DNA from: Antitrichia curtipendula | Lineage: Eukaryota > Streptophyta > Bryopsida > Hypnales > Leucodontaceae | Length of the DNA stretch: 64,000 bases | Direction: 5' to 3' | Assembly: GCA_951230915.1 (NCBI GenBank) | Contig: OX579638.1 | Coordinates: 29,220,696 to 29,284,695 of the forward strand | Shown here: one piece after another, positions 1 to 12,438 of the stretch | Layout: the number at the start of each line of letters is the position of its first letter | Position numbering within the stretch: position 1 is the first letter of the stretch | The notes under the pieces: generated by a model | Told to the model about the DNA's origin: nothing | Databases searched by the model: none | Seen by the model: only the letters and a program-made list of their open reading frames with translations | Position numbers and translations under genes: made by a program

Positions 1-321
1 TTATGTGTTGCATTGCAACAATTCAATTTGTGCACAATGCAAGCTAAGGTAGGAGAAAATCGAGAAATAGATTAAAAAAGATAACATTTACAAGTAGGGG
101 CTGTATCTACATATGTGAAGAGACAATTGTTTGCTATGAATAGAGGGTCATTGCAAAATATTTATTGTCTTAAGCACTCAAGGGTCTTTGAATCTTTTTC
201 TTCTAAAATAGCTTTGAGTCAACAACTATTCAATCCCAAGCTTGAAAATTGAATCTTTCCTTCAAAAGCAAATCGACCTAATGGCCATTGAATGCATGAC
301 TAGACTTATAACGTTGCAAAG
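1..321. other. A+T-rich flank, nothing recognised
   Basis: This stretch has low-complexity A+T-rich DNA with no reading frame, RNA gene or repeat end that I can support. Confidence 0.5.
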
Positions 322-638
322 CATTACAAAAAATATGAGGCCTCAACAAGGCCGTGAGTGCTGATTTTCGGGACCCGCGGGTGATATTACGGAAAAAAAA
401 AAAAAAAAAAAATCTTCTTTTTTTTGAAAAAAAATAACTTTTTTTTTTTTTTTTTTTTCCCGAAAAAAAAAATTGAAAAGTGACGTCATGCTGATGTGGC
501 GCTGACGTCTGCGCTGGCGTGGAACTTCGAACACGTCAGAATTTCAGTTTCTGAATTTTTTTTTTTGAAAAAGAACTCCGTAGTCACTACGGGGTCCAGG
601 CTTAACGGCCTTCCGGAGGCCTCATATTTTTTGTAATG
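322..638. mobile_element. CACTA-like MITE with CATTAC termini
   Basis: Terminal inverted repeats begin CATTACAAAAAATATGAGG at 322 and end with its complement at 638, about 23 bp nearly perfect, followed on both sides by an AAGGCCGT-like block. The interior holds long poly-A and poly-T runs and a GC-rich core with repeated gacgt and gctgacg motifs. The ends resemble the plant CACTA terminus (CACTACAAGAAAA) with C-to-T and G-to-A changes, and the same ends recur at 31366-31635. No clean 3-bp target duplication is visible, so the superfamily is inferred from terminus similarity only. It has no coding capacity. Confidence 0.65.
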
Positions 639-3600
639 GAAGTCTTTCCATCTTTCTACAAACCTATGAATTCATATTGATATGTATCTTGGTATGCAAG
701 AGTTATATTGTTTGTTATTGTTTGAAAATGATTTGCATCTTTGAACTGTGGTTCATCTATGTTGTTTTATGCATTGTCTCATTTGTGGATTGTGCTAATG
801 CGAGGATTGAGGACCTTTACTTAATTTGTCTTGCCAATATTAGTTGCAATTTTTCAATTTTTTGGACAAAATTCTAATTTGGGAGGAGACAATGCCATTA
901 AGGGGGATTTCAACCTGAATTAACAAAGATTTGGAAAAAAAGAGCATGACTTTTAAGAAGATAGCTTGTGACAAATTGAGAAGTTCTAGTAATTTGTAAA
1001 TTAGGTTCTTGTCATGGATTGAAAAAACCATGACTGGTCAACTACAAGTTAGAATTTCCACAAAAGGTATTTTTTTTCCATCTATTTTATTTTGTTGGAG
1101 TCCCAAAATTGGTTTGCAAATGAATGCAAGAGCATTTGCCCCAAGCATTTCATATTAAACAAATTCTTTGTTGCAGTCATTGAATAACGTTAGGATGGCT
1201 CCAAAAACTTGGTTGAAGTTACCTATTTTGACATATATTGTGCTTAATAACTTTGCCACTTTGATACCTATTGTACAATTTCTAATGAATATGAGTTTTC
1301 CAGATTCTAATATTGTACAATTTTTGGTTGAATATGAATTACTGAATTTCTAAACCTCCAATACTATACAATTTTTAGTTGAACTGGAGAGTTAAACCTT
1401 TTATTCACCACCTAAAATATGATTTTGATTCTAGAAGAACCTCTACAAATGATAAATTCAACATTACTTCTGAAGTAAATTGTCATTGACTATGAATAAA
1501 AGCGGAGAAAGTTTTGAATAGAAAAAATCACTAGAAGCAAATATGTCAGTTCTCATCAACAACAAGCTTAGAAGTTTTTGGATTATATGACTTTTTGCCA
1601 ATGGGAATGTAAAGAGTTTTGGATTTTAAAACTATGCTCACTCCTTCTGGGCAACTCCACGTTCTCACTGTGTAGAGTGTGTAGAGTGCACAATGAGAAG
1701 TGACACCATTCTCAAAGTGAAATTACATCTACAACAAATGAGAGGAAGCTTGAATACACTGATACTACTCACAAAACAAGCTTGTGCAACAAGGACAAGA
1801 TCTCTTCAAGAGTACTTGTGTGTTTACAACGTATTGAATGATATAAATGAAAGTTTTGTGTTGTACTTATGTAAAATTGGTTGTATCGATGACAATATAA
1901 GTTTTTGACGGTATAGAGGGAACACATACGGTTGCTAAATGTAATGCATGTGATGCAAATTCTAATTCTTGGCAGTTTTGATGCTAATTGAAATCACTAT
2001 AAGGCAATGATTTTGGTTTTTTTGCATACATTAAATTTTGAAAATCACAATTTTTTGAGTAATTCTTTTTTAGAGTTTGAGTTATGCCAAGAAAGTGAAA
2101 AATGAGCTCGGAATATGTCAAGTTCAAGCCTTTAAGGACTTAAGAGAGATGGATTGTGGGACAATAACTCTTGTATTATTTGTAGGAGTTAGCAAATAAT
2201 ATGAGTATTTTGGAGTTGATTATACATTTACATATGCTATGCATTAGGACAGATTGGAGGAGTCTGAAAGACCGCTTTAAGGGTTGTTTCATTTGTTGTA
2301 AAGCATTGCAAAGTTGGCATCTTATTAATGATATTAAAAAAAAATTTAAAAAATATATATTTAAATTTTATTTAAATATGATTATCTGACAATGTAGTCT
2401 CCTGACCACATCAGACTGCTAAGTTGGTATTGTTTTCACGTTCCCCACAATCCAAGAACTCATGGTCTTCCGGAGTACATGTAATATACAATATTTTAGA
2501 GGAAATGTGATTTATAAAGAGGAAACAATATTAATACTTATATTATATTATAATATAAAATATATTTTGATGAATTTGTTTAGTAAATTTTAAAATTTTG
2601 AAAAATGACACACATCCTTGTAGTAGCATTCTTAAGCCTTAGGTATTTCATTAGTAGCTACTTTAGAAACAACGTGAAACCTACTATAGGGTACATTTTA
2701 AATGTTGGAGCTAAAAAATATTCAAGTTATTTTAGCATCACTTTTTTGAAGTGTATTATATTACAACTATTATACAATAATAATAATGATCTATTGTACA
2801 TAATTGTAAATCTACACAAGGAATAGTCTAAAAGGGTGGAGAAAAACTTGCATGAGGAGCTTCCATTTTCCATCTACAAATAGACAAATTAATAAACAAC
2901 ATCTCATTTTGAGTTGTTATCTGTTTGATGGCTTAAACTTAGATTTGTGGCGGGTGGTTTTTAAGGACAAGTTGCATAATTTAGGCTTAGCCAATATAAT
3001 ACTACTTGTATGGTTTTCAATTTTTGTGGATTTTTTTCCTAATATACATGTATAATTCATTTGTATGAATTGTTTGACACATAATGTCTATATATGTGTT
3101 TGTTATGTAGGTTGTATACATCAACAGTTAGAAACTTAGAGCATACATGTTGTACTAATAAACTCTACAATTGCTTATGCATTTTTTAATTACAATAGAG
3201 ACATATTTGCATGCCTCAAATTTCAATTTTAATTACGACAAGGTGTAAGAAAAAGGGCAAAAAGAAGAAGTAGAAAAAATAGGGGCATATCTATTGTAAA
3301 ATAATAGCTGAATAGTCTCCAAAATAAAAAGTTATGATGCATGTATACATGGATTACAAGGTATAGCGAGGTACTCAAGCTTAAGCCTATCCTTCCAAAA
3401 GAATCATCATTGCCAAATTGGTTGAGATTGGCTAGTTTTGCTATGTTTGTTTTCTCTAATTATTGCCACGATATAAATAAAAATTTAAGAATTTATAACT
3501 AACATACAAGAATCCAACTAATGTGACATTTACACAAACTCTTTTAAAAAATATAGACTTTGACATAAAACCACAAAATTGTTTACATAATTATTATAAT

Positions 3601-3995
3601 ATAGATTTGTTTATTTTTTTGCAAGTAGTTGGGATTAGTAAATATAGATGGGATGAGATCTTGAAGTGGTTTGAACCCTTGCATAAATTTTAGGACCTTA
3701 AATCCATAAGATTTATTTTGTGGCTTTAGAATCCTCTTGCAAAGGAAGAAAAGATCTGCAAATGAAAGAAACACACTAGTAACACTTATAGATTTATAAG
3801 TCTTTATAAAAAGATAATGATAACAAGCCAAACAAAAACTATTGAAGGTGAATCACCATCTAAGTTTTGATACAATATTTTAGCATTGAATTTATATGCA
3901 TGGCAATACATTATTCACATTCTCCACACATGATAAGATCTTTTAAGAGTTTGCCAAAAAATGGCCATTGCATAGTGACACAACCTTTTGGGACC
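639..3995. other. A+T-rich intergenic DNA, no gene seen
   Basis: Only short open frames of low-complexity composition occur here, without a recognisable domain, splice pattern or codon bias. I see no paired inverted repeats at element scale. It is probably decayed repeat DNA. Confidence 0.5.
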
Positions 3996-5492
3996 TTAAC
4001 CCCTAAAGGACCAAACTGCATTTTTTGGCAACATAGCAATTTTCGGCAGATACTTAGGAATGGAGTTTTTATTTTTTTTGGTTGAAATTTTCACACAACA
4101 TTTTTCCAAGGAGTAGCTTTAAGGCCCATCAACTTTCATAACTTTTGACTACATGGTTCAAAAGTTATTGTATGATATGTAGTTTTCATTGCTCGACGGA
4201 CAGCCGGGGCAACAAAAAAACTTCTTCAAAAATCATTTTTTTTATAATAAAAATTTGAAATTATCTTTTTAGATTTATACATACTTAAAAATCTTTGAAT
4301 CGTTTCATTTTGATTAATGAGATGAATGTTATGGGAGTTTTAGTTTGTGGATAGTTTGTGGAAAGTTATGGGATGTCTACTCTAATTAAACTTTGAAGTC
4401 CTTTATTTAATTCAATATTTAATATTTTTGAAAATGAATAAAAACATTGGGTGTAGATTGTTTAATTCAACATTACAACCATTGGGATTGACATTTTTCA
4501 ATTCCATAAATAAATTATTAGCAATTTAGTACTTTGAATCATTCTCTACTTCTTTCTACGTACTATTTTTTTCCTACGTGTTGTAAAATTCCAAACTATT
4601 TGAAAATTTTTAAGCATGTAGCCAACTTGAATTGAAGAATGAATCCAAAGAGTTACAACCATTTTGGACATTTTTTCATACAAATGTGGCCTTCTGAAGT
4701 GGAGCTGCCCGGATTTTTGTAGGGATTAAAAAAGTACTTTTGTACTTTCAAACACTAATATCTTGCAATCTAAGGTAAACCTGCCTATGACAGGCAAACC
4801 ACCCATGACAGGCACCTATTGACCCCCCCCATTACAGTATTTTATCAATCTATGAGAAACTTTTTCCTAAAAATGGGATGAAGACTACATAAGGTTGATT
4901 TGTAGTTGTTATAAAAGCCTTGGGATATGGTTATGAAGTTATTAGTAACTGTTATGAACACTTACACCAATCTAGTCTAAAACTGGTAGTAAAAAGTAGT
5001 TTTTTTATTTCTTCATGTCATGTCCATGTTAGAAAGTCTTGTAGCCATCTTAGAAAATGTTATGACTGTTTTAGGTGAGAAGATGACCATCATGGAAACA
5101 ATTTTCTGCTGATTTGGGGTAGTCTACAGACTCTTTTGGGCTTACTGGACAGTACACTTCAAAAATTCACAAAAAATTCATATTTTTTCCAAAAAATAAA
5201 ATTCCAGTTGCTTTCTTCATTTCTCACATGTGTCTTTGTATGGAAAAAAATTTGATTATTTTTGCTAATGGCAATACAACAAATTAGTCATTCTGCCTGT
5301 CATAGGCAGGTTTACCTTACACAGCGGAAATTTCTGAGATTTTTTCCACATTTTTTCAAACCAGTGCACTAAAAGATCCTACACTTACATATGTCCAAAA
5401 ATGTTTTTTTCCTAGAATTTGATAGTTGTCCTAGAAATGACAGTTTTGGAGCGTTTTTAATGAAAACATAGTCAAAAACCTTTAGGAGTTCA
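3996..5492 (+). mobile_element. TTAA-flanked element, family 1 (copy A), with nested TA element
   Basis: The left border is TTAA (3996-3999) followed by CCCCTAAAGGACCAAACTGC. The right end reads ...CAAAAACCTTTAGGAG followed by TTCA (5489-5492), a decayed TTAA. The interior is collinear with copy B (59021-59974) and, in reverse, with copy C (33206-34164), including a block with a GCCGGGGCAACA-like motif and a pair of sub-end segments reading GCAACATAGC and AAACATAGTC. The extra length compared with B is explained by the 545-bp TA-flanked insertion at 4773-5317. No transposase frame is present. TTAA target sites and CCC ends suggest a piggyBac-type non-autonomous element; that is inference. Confidence 0.75.
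4773..5317. mobile_element. TA-flanked MITE-like element (copy D1) nested in copy A
   Basis: Inverted termini read AGGTAAACCTGCCTATGACA at the left and its complement at the right. Flanking TA dinucleotides lie at 4771-4772 and 5318-5319. Removing the element restores the sequence ...tgcaatcTAcac..., which is exactly what the uninterrupted paralogs B and C carry, so insertion with TA duplication is directly supported. Related copies are at 37201-37720 (complete) and about 29285-29500 (one end). A TA target suits the Tc1/mariner superfamily, but the termini are not Stowaway-like. The ends themselves contain an imperfect palindrome, GCCTATGACAGGC. Confidence 0.8.
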
Positions 5493-7560
5493 CTTCTTTG
5501 TAAAAATTCATCTTGTTTTTTCTTATGTTATTGAGTCTATAATGAGGTAATGCGTGACATAATCTTATTTAATAATTGTAGGATTTCAAGTGATTTTGTT
5601 CTGCACTAATCTTTTCAGATTTATCTAATTTGAATCTAATGTCTTGAATCTCTTGATGACAACACTATCGTATTTGTTAGTTATAATTTAGGATTGGCAA
5701 AAAATATTTCTAAAGAAGATACTAGAAATTCAAGGATATTATTTTTATTATTATTTCAAATTGTGTGAAAAAACAACAAATCTATTTGCAAATATCTATT
5801 GAAACACTCTTCTAAACTTTAATTAATTATTCAACAAGTAATATTGACCCTAACAACTAGATATGATTCACACACTCTTCTACCTCAAAAACAAGTATGA
5901 AACCCACCAAATGTCATAATCTACACTAAATAGGTAAGAAAAGTGTATTTGAAAATTGATTGAAACTTACACACTAGATGTACAAACTTCCTTCTTCAAA
6001 TTATGTCTATCCAAGCTCTTAACAAAAGAGGAAAATAGTCCTTTTCTTACAAGCTTTTTTTTGGAAATCAATCAACCAAGTTGTGTTGATTTGTTTTTTT
6101 TGGAAATCAATCAACGTCATTGGATTTTTGTCGGAGGAAATAAGGACCCATTCAAATGCCATCAATTTCTTAAACAAATTGAAGCCATTGATGTTTGTCA
6201 AATACAATCTTGACCGTCAAATACAAATATAGAATATGGATATGATGCAGAATTTGAATTATAGAATATAGACATGGATACGGCTATAACATTCAAAATA
6301 CAAAATACATATAGAATATATACATATTTATATGGATTGATACAAATATACCCCATATCGATTGCAGGTTCATAGGTTCTACATGAATACAAATATAGGG
6401 TTGGAGTAGGATTTCAAGTACAATTCATGAATTCATTTCACTAGGAAATATGCTCAAATTTTTGGATGTGAAAGATTAACAACCAACTGAGAAATTATAT
6501 GTGTACCCCTTTCAATTTTTTTGTAAAAGCTTAATAACCAATGGCTGAATGACACATGTACCCCACTTATGTTTTCAGATCTGGTTTTCTGAGAAATGAA
6601 CAATCTGTCACTATGTACCTATGTACCAAAAAGATGCAATTGTATCTTTTTGGTAATGAGTATTGATTACTACTAATGTGGCTGACTTTTAAAATATTGT
6701 GAACTTGTAAAAATGAAAAGAATTTGTTGAATTCTGATATTGTAGGATAAAAAAACAATTGAATTGTAAGAAAAACTAATCATATTCAAAAGAGAGACAA
6801 GAACTAGAGTAAGTAAATGGAAATATGTAATATATCCAATTGAATCTAGAATATGTAGGATAATTACCACATTGTGAAGTTCAAAAAGCTTCCAAATGTT
6901 GTTAAAAAATGTTATATTTTGTTGTGTTTTCAAATTTTACTTCAAAAAAATCTATTATTCAATGGAAATACTCATAAGGTAAACACACCTAATTGTGACC
7001 TCTTTCTAAATTAATCCCTACAAATTCTTATCTAAAATGTAATACCTCTTTTCATGACAATATAAGGGCACTTTTGGATGCCTCTACTTTCAACACTTTG
7101 AAAATTCATAGTTTATCTACGTGGTGTCTAAAAATTATATAAAAGAAGAATCTAAAATATTCTTGTGATTTCTAGCAAGATCCAATAAAAAATTAAGCTA
7201 TTTAATAATAGATACATTGCTCACTTATTTGCTTATTGGGATGGAATTAGGTGTAGTTATCTTACAAATCTTGTAGAAGTGATCAAATTGTTGTTGTAGT
7301 AGAACATTTAATTTTTAATTCTTAATTTTAATACTAAAATTTCCAAAATGAAAGCCTCATCAACATAGTGAATTTCTTAGTGGAAATTTTTTACTAAAAT
7401 CTTAATTGATTTTTGAACTAACTCCCTTGCACTAGAATTTTTTTAAATGGATGAAATTACCAAAAATACCTAAACAAAATTCAAGGTTTTTCCAATTTTG
7501 GTCCTTTTGGATGAAGTTTAAGAAATTTGGATAATTTTATGGATGAAGATGTTTTGATGG
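5493..7560. other. A+T-rich intergenic DNA with minor repeats
   Basis: No gene is supported. A roughly 40-bp direct duplication containing ggaaatcaatcaac occurs twice (about 6062 and 6102). An atacaaatatag-rich low-complexity patch spans about 6220-6400. A small hairpin lies at 6607-6657 and is listed separately. Confidence 0.5.
6607..6657. repeat. Short hairpin repeat, copy 1
   Basis: The arms are accaaaaagatgc and its near complement gtatctttttggt around a short loop, preceded by cactatgtacctatgt. A homologous hairpin with the same flank is at about 23346-23393, so this is a dispersed foldback remnant rather than chance. Confidence 0.5.
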
Positions 7561-8600
7561 ACATATGAGCAAACTTACACAAGTCCTTCTCTTAGAGCTA
7601 GTTTCTATCAACGATTTGGAGCTCTAAGGATTGGAGGATGGCTAGACACTTCAAGTATCCTAGCTTGTTTCCATTGGGCAAGCTCTAGAGGAGAGCAAGT
7701 TCCGGATTCCCTAGCAAAGCTCCCAAATTTGAGCGACACAACGACTAATTTGATGGAACTACAATAAGATTTTTGCCTGTTTCCCGAATTTAAGTCCCTC
7801 TGGCCATCCATCCAGGCCCTCCAGCTTTGCAAAGGCAAAAAACAAGGACCTGCGCACGAGGAGGGGGTTTGTCCCTCCACTTGTTTGTTACAAGGATTAG
7901 GTCCATGGATTGCCATGGCAGTGTCAGGTATGTCCTAACTGCGGCCCTCGAAGAAACGGGGTCGTAAGTTTCAAAAAAAAGAAAAAGAAAAACAAGGACC
8001 TGAGGCTGGAGGGGGACTGGAGGTTTGGCCGGAGCTCCAGCGACAATGGAAAGCGCAGGCTCGTACAATTTCAGGACCTCCAGCGCGTCAACGGAAATTG
8101 CAGGGTGCGTCTCGCACTGTCGGTGTACAGTAAACGAATCCTGAAGGACCCCATTCGTGATTGCTTTCTTCAGTCAAAAGTGTCAAACATCAGTCTGAAG
8201 TCGGAACACGTTTCTCCGTAAACAATAATGATATCCCTCCGTTTCCAAGTCCATGAAGGGGACCTGGCGGCCTGGCTTGCACTGTGGAACGTGAATCATG
8301 CGTCGTACTGTACGTACCAATACGTAGATTGTAACCTGATATTCGAACCTACTTTGGGGCGATCTTAGGCGGCAAGTTAGGTGGAGAATTGAAAGAGAGT
8401 CTCCTAGATAACTTATGGTAATGTTGTGCTTTGTGGCTGACACACAAACTTGCGGCGCCCGGGTGGAGTCTAGTAGGTCTCTCCCGAGGAAGTTGCAAGG
8501 TTAACTTCTCGGCAGTCACGATGTAAAAACACGAGCGGGATATCCCCGCCTACCCATCGACCTCAGCACCAGCAGCTTCCGCCCCTTCTAGTTTCAATTC
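7561..8600 (+). promoter_or_regulatory. Upstream region and probable first leader exon of the Lsi2-like gene
   Basis: Base composition shifts here from A+T-rich to mixed, up to the transporter gene. Reading frames on both strands are short and have no recognisable domain. The final stretch before 8600 is CA/CT-rich with pyrimidine-purine character typical of a plant 5' leader, and it ends at a strong donor, gtgagt. I see no convincing TATA box, so the transcription start is not placed. The region probably holds the promoter, but no specific cis element is claimed. Confidence 0.4.
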
Positions 8601-9513
8601 GTGAGTGAATCTCTCCATCTTCTGTGCTTTCATGGTTTGATTTCGGGAGTAGAAAGTTGCTGTTCACGGCGTTGCTCATTGTTGATTTTTTTGCTGTTTA
8701 TAACGTCGATGAATCCGATCGATCTAGCTAGACCCTCCCGACGGTTTGCTAGCTGTCAGTGGGTTTTCATGAACGAACTTAGTTTCGTTAGGGCGCCCTT
8801 GCGTACTCAACTTTGACTTAATTCGTTCTAGCTCCCGATTTATGCATTCCTTGTGCGTGGCCTCAATATTCCATTTTGTTACGATCAACTGGATCACCGT
8901 ACCATTTAGGGACTCTGCTTTTGGAGACGTAACTCTAAGTAGTCATTTTTTGTCGGTAAACTTTTGAACGACCCTTAGGCTTATATCTGATGTTCTTGCA
9001 AAGGTAGATAGGTTTTGTGGGTATCAGAGCTGGCCTGCAGAAGAAGGCGACCTGAGAGTCAACTGCTTTCCAAATTTCTCTGAGGGGCTAGTATTTTGAG
9101 GGAAAGAAAAATCTCGTTGTGCCCAAACCTACAAACTGCGGAGCAAGAATCGGGAGGTCTGGCATCTCCTGTTGTTTTCTAACGAGTTCCTGTTTTCGAA
9201 AATCAGGAAACTGCACATCATTCAGGCTCTCACGCAACTTCGCTGTAGGAGAGTAAAGGTTTCCTTGTAATGAAGCACTCCAGGTGATGGCCTGGAGCAT
9301 CGACACAACGCGTTGCTGTTGTTATGCAGCGACGACGGAGGTGCTCAAGTTGAAGAGGATCAATTGCAGCACCTTCAGCTTTGGAACCTTTGACCAAATT
9401 TATCAATTCACGATTTGCAATTTGATCAATTCTCAATATATGAAGTTCGAAGCCTATGTTCGAGTGTAGTCCTCGATTGTAGTCCACGAGATTTTACTCC
9501 CAATAAAACTCAG
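8601..9513 (+). other. Putative 5'-leader intron of the Lsi2-like gene
   Basis: The donor GTGAGT at 8601-8606 matches the plant consensus and is followed by U-rich sequence. Two candidate acceptors precede the start codon: ...aaaactcag ending at 9513, and ...gaattcag ending at 9525. Splicing either way brings a short leader to the ATG at 9533. This is inferred from splice signals alone; transcript reads across the junction would decide it. Confidence 0.4.
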
Positions 9514-9532
9514 GTTCGAATTCAGGGCCGCC

Positions 9533-12438
9533 ATGGCGCCATGGTCCGTGAACGCCAAGCTGGTGAAGGGCAGCCTCGTCTTCGCCATCTGGTGGCTCCT
9601 GGCCGTCTTCCCCTCCTTCCCTCTCCTCCCCATCGGCCGCACGGCAGGCTCTCTCCTCGGCGCCTCTCTGATGGTCCTCTTGGGCGTCATCTCCTCGGAC
9701 GCCGCTTTCGCTGCCGTGGACCTCTCCATCCTGGGCTTGCTGTTCGCCACCATGGTCCTCAGCGTCTACCTGGAACGCGCCCACGCCTTCGACTCCCTCT
9801 CGCACCTCCTTTCCTGGAAATCGCAAGGCGGAAAAGACCTCCTCATCCGCATCTGCGTGCTGTCCGCGCTCGCCAGCGCACTCTTCACCAACGACAGCAC
9901 GTGCGTCGTCTTGACGGGATTCGTCCTCAAGCTCTGCAAGGAAAAGCGGTTGAGCCCCAAGCCGTTCCTCCTCGCGCTCGCGTGCAGCGCCAACATCGGC
10001 TCGGCCGCCACGCCCATTGGGAACCCGCAGAACCTCGTCATCGCAGTGCAAGGCGGACTCGGTTTCTGGCAGTTTGTTGCCGGGGTGCTGCCTGCTGTAG
10101 TCGTGGGCTTGGCTTCCAACATTCTCGGATTGCTTCTCATCTACGGACGGACTCTCCACCTTGAAGCCGTGGAGGAGGATATTGCGGATGGTGATGATGA
10201 AGCTTTCGCTCCTGGAAAACAGAGGTTCATTGTTGGATCTGAGGAAGATGATGAAGAATCGGAAGGAACAAGAGCGCTCCTGAAACCCTCCTGCAGTTTT
10301 AATGTGGAGACTCGTGGTGAGGAAGACTTAGGGTTGACCAAATGCTGGTGGGCGCCGTATTTGCAGAAACACAAGCAGAGCATTTGGAAACTGGTGTTGT
10401 TTCTGGTGATGGTTGGGATTTGGATTCTGGGGGCAACCATGCATACGTTTGAAGCGGGCGTGGGGCTGCCTTGGACTGCGATTACAGCGGCCATGATGCT
10501 CACTGTGGTCGATTTCTCAGATGCCACGGAAACTCTGGACAAGGTAGGTACTCAGTTTTCGAGCTCATCAGAATCACGGGTGAAGTCTTGCAATTTGAGA
10601 AGAGTGAACAATTTAAAGGGGATTCATGGTTTGGAAGTGGTCAATTTGGCTGATCATATCGTGGAGAGTGTTACTGAGGTGCGCCGAATACAATATCAAC
10701 AGCATTGTTAGTCAGAAAGAAGTCCCCATATTAGCTAACTCAAAATTGCAGAAAAACAGGAGACCAAAACTTCGCCCTCTTGGTCTTGAAGGGGTTCAGT
10801 TGCATCGCAATTTGGTTATTTGGTACGGTTTTGCGCATGTGTCCGACGGTGCTTCGTTCTTTGGAGAAGTGAAATCGAATGGCCCTCACAAATAGAATCT
10901 GACAGAGACCTGTGAAGATTTAAATGAACCGAACCTGATAAGGCTACGGACTTGTTGGAACATGAATTGAAAGAGAATTCAACATTTGGATATTGTTGGA
11001 ACCAATCGAGGGATAATTTTTTATGTTGTTTTCTTTCCGACCAACTAGGGGTTTTGTGCTAGTTATTGTACATCGATAGTTGCGGTTATGTCAAGTAACG
11101 TGAAAGTGATCTCGCCATTCTGAGCTCTCGACTTTCACATAATACCCATAGTCTGTGATTCATGGAGCGTCTCCACAATGGACTTCATATCTGTTGCATA
11201 TATTCGCTAAAGAAATGGCGGATTTGAGTTAAAATTAGCACATTCTTAATCACAATTTCGGCAGTCATTTTTTTCAAGTTCGTGAGCACAAGTGTGTTTG
11301 AAGTCAAATGTCAAAGCCAGGTGTGGGTGTGGGTGTGGGTGATGGATTTATTGAGTTCTTGGGTAACTTAATCTGTTCCGGATTCGCCTTTTGCAGGTCT
11401 CGTATTCCATTCTCGTTTTCTTCTCTGGAATGTTCATTACGGTGGAAGGCTTCAACAGCACCGGAGCTCCAGCACACTTCTGGGTAGCGGTGGAGCCGTA
11501 TTCTCGAATCGACACCAAAGGAGGCATGGTCGTCCTCTCGCTGGTGGTCACTTTTCTTTCCAATGTGGCATCGAATGTTCCAACAGGTACTGAGTCTTGG
11601 CTGATGACCTTTAATTGCTATGTGTGTCTCCGGTTACAAATAATCCCTTAACTGATTCAAATTTATACACAAAGGGTAATTTCAAAACTTGAATGTACAC
11701 CATTGACACAATTTAGTCCACAATGGGCTTGCTCCCATTTAGTCTCAAATGGGGTAGTCTACCATAGTCTCTAAATTTGAATCAATTAAGCCCTTGAGTG
11801 CCCCATTGACCACATGTGGTTGATGTCATCCCGGATGTCATGCAGGTTTCACTAGAGTTGTAATTTATCCTACCAACAGACCAACCTACCCCTATTTTTT
11901 TGATTCCATTACATTTGGATTCTTCGTTGCTTTCACAAATTTCTTAAGCATATGATCATGGTGAAAATGAAACTTGGAGAAATGTAAAGCTTCAAATTCT
12001 GCTCAAATTGTTCAAAATAGAGTTATTTGCCAATGTTGATTGTAAGAATGAATTTGACTTTACTTGAAGAATGAGGAGGTGTAGAGCCAACAATCTTTAG
12101 ACCTTAATTATAATGGTGCTGATACAAAGGGTTTGATTTTGATCTACTTGGTATTTTTTTGATTCCTAGTTTTGTTGCTAGGTCCCCGGGTGTGGGCGTC
12201 GGCAGTAGCCACAAGTGGAGCCAACCCAGATAGAGCATGGTTGCTATTGGCGTGGGTGAGCACAGTTGCTGGGAATTTGACACTAGTGGGCTCTGCAGCC
12301 AACATCATAGTTTGTGAAAAAGCCAGAACTGATCCTTTAGCAAGTTACAACCTCACTTTCTGGAACCACTTAAAGTATGGGTTTATCTCAACTTTGATTG
12401 CCATTTTTATAGGTCTTCCTTTCATTAATATTTTCTAG
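9533..12438 (+). CDS. Lsi2-like: Lsi2-like anion/silicon efflux transporter (ArsB/NhaD superfamily)
   Basis: Three exons join to 489 residues: 9533-10543, 11397-11586 and 12170-12438. Introns are 853 and 583 bp with GT...AG ends (gtaggt/ttgcag and gtactg/ttcctag), in phases 0 and 1. The start is in a strong context (gccgccATGg). The duplicated superfamily signature is visible. In the first half [10 protein letters not shown] is at 120-129 and [16 protein letters not shown] at 152-167; in the second half SNVASNVPT is at 392-400 and [14 protein letters not shown] at 435-448. About ten to twelve hydrophobic segments flank a long acidic cytosolic-type loop (about 211-268, rich in Asp/Glu). Exon 2, starting [13 protein letters not shown], is very close to rice Lsi2. 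Rice Lsi2 exports silicic acid, and also arsenite, by proton antiport; substrate here is inferred. The 5' part of exon 1 is much more GC-rich than exon 3. Confidence 0.92.

Noticed and set aside
3996..4012. CCCTAAA units resembling the plant telomere repeat, here and at other TTAA element ends
   Set aside because: Each is a single unit within CCCCTAAAGGACC, never tandem, and always at an element terminus after TTAA.
7608..8068. Overlapping frames of about 90-100 codons on the minus strand upstream of the transporter
   Set aside because: No domain, poor start context and no supported splice partners. They probably reflect local GC-richer composition.
9415..10164. Long open frames in other phases across transporter exon 1 (both strands, up to about 250 codons)
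   Set aside because: They are shadows of the GC-rich coding exon. Only the frame starting at 9533 carries the conserved ArsB/NhaD signatures and splices cleanly.
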